From Cyclobacteriaceae bacterium (lineage in GTDB: Bacteria > Bacteroidota > Bacteroidia > Cytophagales > Cyclobacteriaceae), in NCBI GenBank assembly GCA_022842845.1, contig JALHOT010000002.1, positions 62,001 to 126,000 of the forward strand: a stretch of DNA of 64,000 nt, read 5' to 3'. A program made the translations under genes and the position numbers. The notes under the pieces are model-generated. The model made no database searches. It was given only the letters and a program-made list of their open reading frames with translations, and was not told where the DNA came from. Below are positions 57,267 to 64,000 of the stretch, one piece after another (position 1 is the first letter of the stretch; each line of letters starts with the position of its first letter).

Positions 57267-59510
57267 TTATTTTATCTTTTTTCGGTTACTCAGCGAGTCA
57301 GGAAAATCGAGATCGTCTGTATCGTCTGAATATTTTTTAGCTGAAGGCAATTTATTGACCGATAGCTGTGTATCAGCAAATACTAAATCAATCAATCGTT
57401 TGTCAATATCTGTTTTCTTCACCCGAACCATCAATTTATCGCCCAACGTAAATCGCTTATGATTTCTTCTTCCTACAATACAATAATTACGCTCATCGAA
57501 CTCGTAATAATCATCGTCCATATCGGCCATGCGAATCATACCCTCGCATTTTGTTTCAATGATTTCAACGTATAAGCCCCACTCAGTAACCCCGGAGATA
57601 ATACCCTCGTAATCGCGCTTTTCAGCAGAGGCCATAAACTCAACCTGTTTGTACTTAATCGAGGCTCTTTCTGCATCAGCGGCCCGCTTTTCTCTTTCAG
57701 AAGAATGAAGACACTTTTTTTCGAACTCAACCTGATCGACCGAGGACTTGCCGTCCAGATAATGCTGCAACAGCCTGTGCACCATCATATCCGGATATCT
57801 GCGAATGGGTGATGTAAAGTGAGAGTAGTGATCGAAGGCAAGGCCAAAGTGCCCTTTGGCGGCTGTCGTATATTTAGCCTTGGCCATGGCTCTTACTGCC
57901 AATGATTGCAAAACATTTTGTTCTGGTTTCCCCTCAATTTCATCCATCAAACTATTAAGCGATTTTGAAATGGATTTTTCTTCGACCTCCAGCGCGTGGC
58001 CAAATTGTTTGGCAAAAGTGGCAAAGGTTTGAATCTTCTCAGGATCCGGATGATCGTGTGTTCTGTAAACAAAAGTGTTTTTATCCTCGCCCTTGCGCAT
58101 GCTATAAACAAAAGTAGCCACCCGCTTATTGGCTAATAGCATGAATTCTTCAATAAGCTTGTGGGCATCTTTTCTGATTTTCGGAATAACTGCGAGTGGC
58201 TTGCCCTTCTCATCAAGCTTAAACTTTACCTCTGTTGTTTCGAAATTAACGGCTCCCTTCTTAAAGCGCTCTTTTCTCAGTTTATGCGCGTAATCGTTTA
58301 GCAGAAGCAACTCTTCGGTAAAATCACCTTGCTTCGTTTCGAGAACAGTTTGCGCTTCTTCATAAGTAAATCTTCTATCAGAATGAATAATCGTACGGCC
58401 AAACCATTCTGTTACAATCTGCGCCTGATGATTCATCTCAAACACGGCCGCAAAAGTTAATTTATCTTCCTTAGGTCTCAACGAACATAGTTCATTACTC
58501 AAACGCTCCGGCAACATAGGAATGGTTCGGTCTACCAAATAGACAGAGGTGGCTCTATCAAAGGCCTCTTCCTCTAAAGCGGTCTTTTCCTGCACGTAAT
58601 GGGTAACGTCAGCTATATGAACACCTATTTCGTAATTACCATTCTCCAACTTGCGAATGGACAGCGCATCGTCAAAGTCTTTGGCATCTTCCGGATCGAT
58701 CGTGAATGTTGTGATGGCACGAAAATCCTTTCTCTTCTTGATCTCCTCTTTGGTAATGCCTTCGTCTATCTTTTTTGCATCGGCTAATACCTGCGGTTGA
58801 AATTCAAAAGGCAAACCAAACTCTGCCATGATGGAGTGAATCTCGGCTTCATTCTCTCCTGCTTTACCCAGAATGCTCACCACCTTTGCTTCAGGGCTTT
58901 TATCGGGTCCTCCCCAAGCCACTACATCCACCACTACTTTGTCATTGGTTTTTGCTCCACCAATATTTTCAGGATACACGAAAAAATCCTGATGCATCTT
59001 TCTATAATCGGGCACTACAAAAGCGTAATTTTTGGATACTTCTATGCGCCCAACATAACGTGAACGGCCGCGTTTAAGCACCTCTAATACTTTACCTTCC
59101 GGATGCTCGCCATGCTTGGTCCGAAATACACTTACAGTCACTGTATCACCATCAACCGCAGCACCAAGGTCTTTTGATTTAATGTAAATGTCTGGTTGTT
59201 CTTCCCCAATTCTTACATAGGCAAAGCGCGAACTTACATGATCTACAATACCAGTGATGGCATTCATGCTGGCAATACCCGTGTAGGTGCCATCGCTAAT
59301 TTCTTTAATCTGCCCTTGTAACTCTAACTCATATATAAAATTAGAGACTTGTTTTAGTTCATCTTTCTTCTTGACTTGCGCTTTGCGTGCAATCTGTTTT
59401 ATGCTATAGCCCTTACCGGGATTCTCAGAAAAAATTGAAAGAATAATGCTCTTGATACGAGCAAAGGAATCTTTTCCTTTTGATGATTTTGTTTTTTTAT
59501 TTTTTGACAT
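57267..59510 (-). CDS. rnr: ribonuclease R
   Basis: TIDPEDAKDFDDALSIRKLENGNYEIGVHIADVTHYV; FTSPIRRYPDMMVHRLLQ; C-terminal S1-like domain. Confidence 0.95.
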   Translation of the reverse strand: MSKNKKTKSSKGKDSFARIKSIILSIFSENPGKGYSIKQIARKAQVKKKDELKQVSNFIYELELQGQIKEISDGTYTGIASMNAITGIVDHVSSRFAYVRIGEEQPDIYIKSKDLGAAVDGDTVTVSVFRTKHGEHPEGKVLEVLKRGRSRYVGRIEVSKNYAFVVPDYRKMHQDFFVYPENIGGAKTNDKVVVDVVAWGGPDKSPEAKVVSILGKAGENEAEIHSIMAEFGLPFEFQPQVLADAKKIDEGITKEEIKKRKDFRAITTFTIDPEDAKDFDDALSIRKLENGNYEIGVHIADVTHYVQEKTALEEEAFDRATSVYLVDRTIPMLPERLSNELCSLRPKEDKLTFAAVFEMNHQAQIVTEWFGRTIIHSDRRFTYEEAQTVLETKQGDFTEELLLLNDYAHKLRKERFKKGAVNFETTEVKFKLDEKGKPLAVIPKIRKDAHKLIEEFMLLANKRVATFVYSMRKGEDKNTFVYRTHDHPDPEKIQTFATFAKQFGHALEVEEKSISKSLNSLMDEIEGKPEQNVLQSLAVRAMAKAKYTTAAKGHFGLAFDHYSHFTSPIRRYPDMMVHRLLQHYLDGKSSVDQVEFEKKCLHSSEREKRAADAERASIKYKQVEFMASAEKRDYEGIISGVTEWGLYVEIIETKCEGMIRMADMDDDYYEFDERNYCIVGRRNHKRFTLGDKLMVRVKKTDIDKRLIDLVFADTQLSVNKLPSAKKYSDDTDDLDFPDSLSNRKKIK

Positions 59511-59512
59511 TC

Positions 59513-60226
59513 TTAAGTCGTCATAACATTTTCAGCCTTGATGACAGGAAGGCTTTTCATTTTTAAAAATAACTGAGCTAATACTAATACATCAGCCGTA
59601 CAATACGTCTTGATTTTCTCCAAGTCACCAGTTTGATAGTACACCGCATTTACTTTACTGCCATCGATATCACTCTTGCTTGATGGAATATTGAAAATTG
59701 AAGCAAGTAAATCGAGTGATGTGTAATGTTTATAATCTCCGAATTTCCACATATCCATGGTATCTAAATGATCAACCTGCCACGATTTTTTACCTGATAA
59801 ATTCAAAGAACCAGGCAGCGCAATACCATTCACCAACATTCTTCTGCATAAATACGGAAAATCAAACTCCTTTCCATTATGTGCGCAAAGCTTTACCTGA
59901 TCTCCCAGCTTTTCAAGCATGGTTTTGAACTCTTGCAGAAGTTGCGTTTCATCATGCCCAAAAAAGGCTTTTGTTTTCAATCCAAGTTCTCTGTTTTCAT
60001 GATCAAACAACTTTCCAACAGATATGCATACAATTTTCCCAAACTCAGCGTAAATCCCTGCCCGCTCATGAAACAGGTGTTCGTCTGTCTGGGTTTCTTC
60101 TCTTTTAAAGAAAGAAGCCTTTCTTGACCATTGTACTTTTAGTCTTTCATCCAGGGAGTTAAAGTCGTTGGTGATGGCCACTGTTTCAATGTCGAGAAAG
60201 AGTATATCGCGTAATTCAGGTAACAT
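59513..60226 (-). CDS. 3'-5' exonuclease, ribonuclease H-like
   Basis: ILFLDIETVA, LCAHNGKEFDFPYLCRRM, YCTADVLVLAQLFLKM. Confidence 0.85.
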   Translation of the reverse strand: MLPELRDILFLDIETVAITNDFNSLDERLKVQWSRKASFFKREETQTDEHLFHERAGIYAEFGKIVCISVGKLFDHENRELGLKTKAFFGHDETQLLQEFKTMLEKLGDQVKLCAHNGKEFDFPYLCRRMLVNGIALPGSLNLSGKKSWQVDHLDTMDMWKFGDYKHYTSLDLLASIFNIPSSKSDIDGSKVNAVYYQTGDLEKIKTYCTADVLVLAQLFLKMKSLPVIKAENVMTT

Positions 60227-60283
60227 TGTTAATTCAATTGATTATTCAAAATACGCAAAATCTTCTTTCTCACCATCGTTAAG

Positions 60284-60688
60284 TTAGGAGTGTACCACAG
60301 CATCTAAGCCAAGTTCCTTTACGAAAGTCAAATTATCATCGCCAATGCTGTCGGGTACAAAGACAAAGCGCTTATCGTAAATTTTGTTGCCTATATAATA
60401 ACTCACCCAGTATTCGTTGTTGAGGTGAAAAACATTTTTGTCTATTGGCTCAATTAAAGCAGTGCTGTGGGCTGGTACTGTTTGCAAATAATGCCGAAGG
60501 ATGGAGGTTTTTTGTGGCGCGCCATCTTTCTCTCCATAGCCATTGCTCGCGACCAATGTGTTCTCTATAGGAAAGTCGTTATTATTGATTAGGTGCACCA
60601 GCCACTCATCTGCCTCTCCGATAGCCTTCTTTTTTGCTACAGCAATCGTTACGTTTACTACATTAGGTATCTCTATGTCCTTCTTCAT
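60284..60688 (-). CDS. conserved hypothetical protein
   Basis: 134-aa ORF 1 nt after the upstream gene; no family recognised. Confidence 0.65.
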   Translation of the reverse strand: MKKDIEIPNVVNVTIAVAKKKAIGEADEWLVHLINNNDFPIENTLVASNGYGEKDGAPQKTSILRHYLQTVPAHSTALIEPIDKNVFHLNNEYWVSYYIGNKIYDKRFVFVPDSIGDDNLTFVKELGLDAVVHS

Positions 60689-60689
60689 C

Positions 60690-61712
60690 TTACTTATTGA
60701 TAAACCATTGCTTCATTACATTTTCTGCTTCCTTACCTTGGGGTGTAAAATCGATGGCTCCGTGGCGTCTTGCTCCTTGTGGGTACCATTTCCAAAAATA
60801 AACACCCTCGAGCCATGGCTGATGCCAACACTCCCTGAAAAAAGCTTCGTATGCATTGGCCTGTGTTGTTTCTGAAACTTTGTTAAGATCGTCCTGACTT
60901 GGCCATTGCCATGGATTAATCGTGGCATCACTGGTACTTTTATAGCCAATTTCTGTAAAGATGATGGGTTTTTGCGTGCGATCATGAAGTGACTGCATTT
61001 GCTCCAAAGGTTTTTGCCAGCCTTTAGAAAGATCATCAACACTTGGATGTTCATTTTTAGTTAATGGAAAGTAGGCCTGTATGCCAATATAATCAAGTTC
61101 TTTCCAGAAGGGCACACTTTCAAACTCATTAAAATTGGCCGCGTATGTTAATTTTCCTTTGTAGATACTTCTGATTTCTTTGATCAGTGAAAACCATTCT
61201 GGTCTGTGTACGGTCTTTTGCAACTCTGTGCCAATGCATAACAACTCTACTTGCTCTTCCTCCGCTAATGCAGCATAACTGAGTATAAATTCCTGGTAAT
61301 TTTTAAACCATTGTTTCCACGCAGACTCGTTTTGCATTTCTATCTCTCCTGGCCACGAATCGCGCAACCAGATATGAGGTTTGATAATTGTTTTGATAGA
61401 AGATTGTTTAGCATAACGTGTAGTGGTGGCAATGCCTTCGTAAGATTCACCCCACCAAGGCTTGCGTACTGATTTTTTTTCGAAGTGAAGGCTGGTATCA
61501 CCAGGATTTTGCTGCCAGGCAAAAGGTGTTTGCGACATCCATGTAATACCTATGGAAGAAAGCGCCAATACATCCTCGCGTGTAACTGGCTGAGGTGTGC
61601 CCACCCAGCAAATACCTTTTTGCTTTTCTACTGTTCTCTCTTCTCTATCAGTATTGACAACAAATAATGCAAGCAAGACAAGGGGAAGCGCGATGAGGGT
61701 AAACAACTTCAT
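60690..61712 (-). CDS. TIM-barrel glycoside hydrolase-like protein (GH113-like)
   Basis: KTIIKPHIWLRDSWPGEI, LLCIGTELQKTV, DYIGIQAYFPL, PIIFTEIGYKS, GVYFWKWYP. Confidence 0.75.
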   Translation of the reverse strand: MKLFTLIALPLVLLALFVVNTDREERTVEKQKGICWVGTPQPVTREDVLALSSIGITWMSQTPFAWQQNPGDTSLHFEKKSVRKPWWGESYEGIATTTRYAKQSSIKTIIKPHIWLRDSWPGEIEMQNESAWKQWFKNYQEFILSYAALAEEEQVELLCIGTELQKTVHRPEWFSLIKEIRSIYKGKLTYAANFNEFESVPFWKELDYIGIQAYFPLTKNEHPSVDDLSKGWQKPLEQMQSLHDRTQKPIIFTEIGYKSTSDATINPWQWPSQDDLNKVSETTQANAYEAFFRECWHQPWLEGVYFWKWYPQGARRHGAIDFTPQGKEAENVMKQWFINK

Positions 61713-62431
61713 CGATTCAAAATTTGCATGCCAAATAATGAAACAAGGTGCTTCTTCATTTTTTCCTTCACTTCCTCAAAGTCTACCGTTTGGCCTAATT
61801 CTTTTTCAAGCGATGTAACAGCCTTATCATCTATTCCACAAGGCACAATATGCTCAAAGTATTGAAGGTTTATATTTACATTAAAGGCTAGTCCATGCAT
61901 GGTAACCCATCGAGAAGTTTTAACGCCAAGGGCACAAATTTTCCTTTCGTCTCCCTGCTCTTGATTCCCTAACCAAACACCCGTAAGACCGGCAATCCTG
62001 CCGCACCTTATCCCATACTCCTGACAAGTAAGTATTACTGCTTCTTCCAATAGACGCATGTACTTGTGTATATCAGTGAAGAAATTTTCCATGTCAATGA
62101 CCGGATATACCACTAACTGGCCTGGGCCATGGTAGGTAATATCACCGCCTCGATTAATGTGATAATAAGTCGCGCCTATTGCATGCAGTTGGCGTTGATC
62201 AAGCAACAGATTTTTCTCCTCACCGCTTTTACCCAAGGTGTATACATGTGGGTGTTCACAAAATAAGAGGTAGTTGGGGCTTTGTTGCTGCGCGTGTGCT
62301 GGCAAATTTCTGTTACTTGCTTTAACAGCCAGTATTTCATTGAACAAAGAAGCCTGGTAATCCCAGGCTTCTTTATAATCTTTTAATCCAAGATCGATGA
62401 ATGTGGTGGCTGTATTAATTAGAGCGTTCAC
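61709..62431 (-). CDS. lipB: lipoyl(octanoyl) transferase
   Basis: RGGDITYHGPGQLVVYPVIDM; GVWLGN; KICALGVKTSRWVTMHGLAFNVN; PCGI. Confidence 0.96.
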   Translation of the reverse strand: MNALINTATTFIDLGLKDYKEAWDYQASLFNEILAVKASNRNLPAHAQQQSPNYLLFCEHPHVYTLGKSGEEKNLLLDQRQLHAIGATYYHINRGGDITYHGPGQLVVYPVIDMENFFTDIHKYMRLLEEAVILTCQEYGIRCGRIAGLTGVWLGNQEQGDERKICALGVKTSRWVTMHGLAFNVNINLQYFEHIVPCGIDDKAVTSLEKELGQTVDFEEVKEKMKKHLVSLFGMQILNR

Positions 62432-63435
62432 TTAATCTTATCTAACTCTGTTTTCAAATAAATGATCGGCTCAATGGTATCAGCATCTACTCCATTTTCC
62501 TTAGCCAGATAAAACGAAATCCAATCGGTCAGATGAATCAAATAGTAATACTGTTCTAATAAAGAAGCCCCTTCTCCAATAATATCGATAATCGGATTTG
62601 ATTTCTTCTCCAGCATTTCCCTGCAAATCTCCATTCTCTTCTCTACCCTTTCATGATCGTGATCGGAGTACAAATAAATGGGTTGCATCATTGGCATGAG
62701 TGCCTCCGGAAAACGCCAGCCCACTAACTCATTGTGGTTCATTTCAGGGAAGCTGTTAATATGCGCAAATTGCTTTGAGTTCTCATTAATTTGCTGTTGA
62801 AAACGCAAGGCCATGGCATGCAGGCGCTGATCGCAGTAAATAATAGGCAGTTTACCTTTTAGTTTTTTAGCAATCAATTCCGCTTCTGATTGTATACCCT
62901 TCTCGCCCCTATTCAAAAATTCTATGGCGTTCTCCGTTTCTTTAATAAAAGCCGAGCCGATGAGGTTTGTGTGATAAAGCAACGACAACAGAGCAATCAT
63001 GTTATAACCTAACATGGCTCTGGGACTTTCAGAACCAGCAGGAAGCTGGATATAGAACAGATTATATTCTCTCGCGATGTCGAGTATTTTACCACCAGAA
63101 GCAATTACGATACAATGCGCACGCTTCAGTAATGCCTTGTTAAGAGCCGCGATGGTTTCTTCTGTATTACCACTGTAGGAACTGGCAACAAAAAGGGTGT
63201 GTGGGCTTACAAACTGCGGAATGTTATAGCTCTTCACCACAGTTATGGGAATCGGTATTCTTCCAAAAGTCAGAGAATCTACCAGGTTGGCACCGATTCC
63301 GGATCCGCCCATACCTGCAATCACGATATTTCGGATATCACTGCCCGGTCTTACCAAATCTAAGCCTTCGCCAATCTTTAAGGCATCTGCCAGCTGGCGT
63401 GTAAATCCTTCAATGTATTTTTTTGTAGTCGACAC
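62428..63435 (-). CDS. bifunctional phosphoglucose/phosphomannose isomerase (SIS domain)
   Basis: NIVIAGMGGSGIGANLVDSL, VASSYSGNTEETIAAL, FPEMNHNELVGW; start refined from 63525 to GTG 63435. Confidence 0.88.
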   Translation of the reverse strand: MSTTKKYIEGFTRQLADALKIGEGLDLVRPGSDIRNIVIAGMGGSGIGANLVDSLTFGRIPIPITVVKSYNIPQFVSPHTLFVASSYSGNTEETIAALNKALLKRAHCIVIASGGKILDIAREYNLFYIQLPAGSESPRAMLGYNMIALLSLLYHTNLIGSAFIKETENAIEFLNRGEKGIQSEAELIAKKLKGKLPIIYCDQRLHAMALRFQQQINENSKQFAHINSFPEMNHNELVGWRFPEALMPMMQPIYLYSDHDHERVEKRMEICREMLEKKSNPIIDIIGEGASLLEQYYYLIHLTDWISFYLAKENGVDADTIEPIIYLKTELDKIK

Positions 63436-63453
63436 TATTGTAAATTTTGGATT

Positions 63454-63461
63454 CAAAGGTA
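63454..63461 (-). promoter_or_regulatory. -7 element TACCTTTG upstream of the isomerase
   Basis: Exact TAnnTTTG, 18 nt upstream of GTG at 63435; no well-spaced TTG -33 seen. Confidence 0.4.
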
Positions 63462-63471
63462 GAACATTTGC

Positions 63472-63822
63472 ATGAGCGATAAAATTAAAACAGGTAACAA
63501 AGGTGAAGAAGTGGCCGCCCAGCATTTAGTCAGCAAGGGTTACGAAATCGTTGCCAGGAACTATCGCTATAAACATGCAGAAATAGACCTCATCGTGAAG
63601 AAGGGAAATATGCTGGTCTTTGTAGAAGTGAAGACCAGGCGACAAAACAATTTTGGGGCACCCGAAAGCTTTGTCACTGCTAAAAAAGCTGCCAAAGTCA
63701 TAGAGGGTGCGGAGTATTACATCTTTTCAATAGATTGGCTAGGCCCTATTCGCTTTGATATTGTGGCTGTGAGCGGTTACTCCTCTGATTTGGTCGAACA
63801 CTTTGAAGATGCCTTTCATTAA
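63472..63822 (+). CDS. YraN/UPF0102 endonuclease-like family protein
   Basis: GNKGEEVAAQHLVSKGYEIVARNYRYKHAEIDLIVKKGNMLVFVEVKTRR. Confidence 0.92.
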   Translation: MSDKIKTGNKGEEVAAQHLVSKGYEIVARNYRYKHAEIDLIVKKGNMLVFVEVKTRRQNNFGAPESFVTAKKAAKVIEGAEYYIFSIDWLGPIRFDIVAVSGYSSDLVEHFEDAFH

Positions 63823-63839
63823 ATGGCTATCTTGTTGGT

Positions 63840-64000
63840 ATGAAAAAGTTTGCCTTGTTCATTCTCCTTTTTGGTTCAATGTCTGGCCTTGCACAAACAG
63901 GATCAGAAATCATCCTTTTTGATCTCAGTGAAAAAAAAGGGGGTGTGGTGCTGTCGAATCCTAAAAATATTACCAGTCGTACTGGTTATGACAACCAGCC
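63840..64000 (+). CDS. secreted protein, partial at window end (possible WD40/TolB-like)
   Basis: MKKFALFILLFGSMSGLAQTGSEIILFDLSEKKGGVVLSNPKNITSRTGYDNQ; signal peptide; open to the edge. Confidence 0.65.
   Translation, partial: MKKFALFILLFGSMSGLAQTGSEIILFDLSEKKGGVVLSNPKNITSRTGYDNQ

Overview
This window looks like ordinary chromosomal DNA from a Bacteroidetes bacterium, probably Cytophagales-like. Supporting evidence: a T9SS C-terminal sorting domain, a GldB homologue, TAnnTTTG-type promoter motifs and MG2/TonB-plug proteins. It is densely coding with about 54 credible CDS. I saw no rRNA, tRNA, CRISPR array or intact mobile element. Housekeeping genes include dxs (partial), scpA, coaE, ybbR, yajC, tpiA, gldB, hutG, hutF, tpx, uvrA, an ECF sigma factor, a polyprenyl synthetase, rnr, lipB, a pgi/pmi isomerase and a yraN-like gene. 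There is also an RND efflux triad. The two parts most likely to hold an undescribed system are: (i) 34.8-45.6 kb, a minus-strand run in which every product carries a signal peptide (a secreted caspase-fold peptidase 4 bp downstream of a 2329-aa T9SS cargo, a Kre9/KNH-like protein and a truncated paralogue of the giant's N-terminus); and (ii) 13.5-19.3 kb, a DUF6702 / HupE-UreJ / tandem M1 metallopeptidase neighbourhood in which DUF6702 and HupE may be the split halves of a protein that is fused elsewhere. One gene missing from the ORF track was found (DUF2256, 48888-49031, minus). Several ORF-track starts were corrected using terminators, promoter motifs and signal peptides. All family names come from motif recognition by eye; no database search was run.
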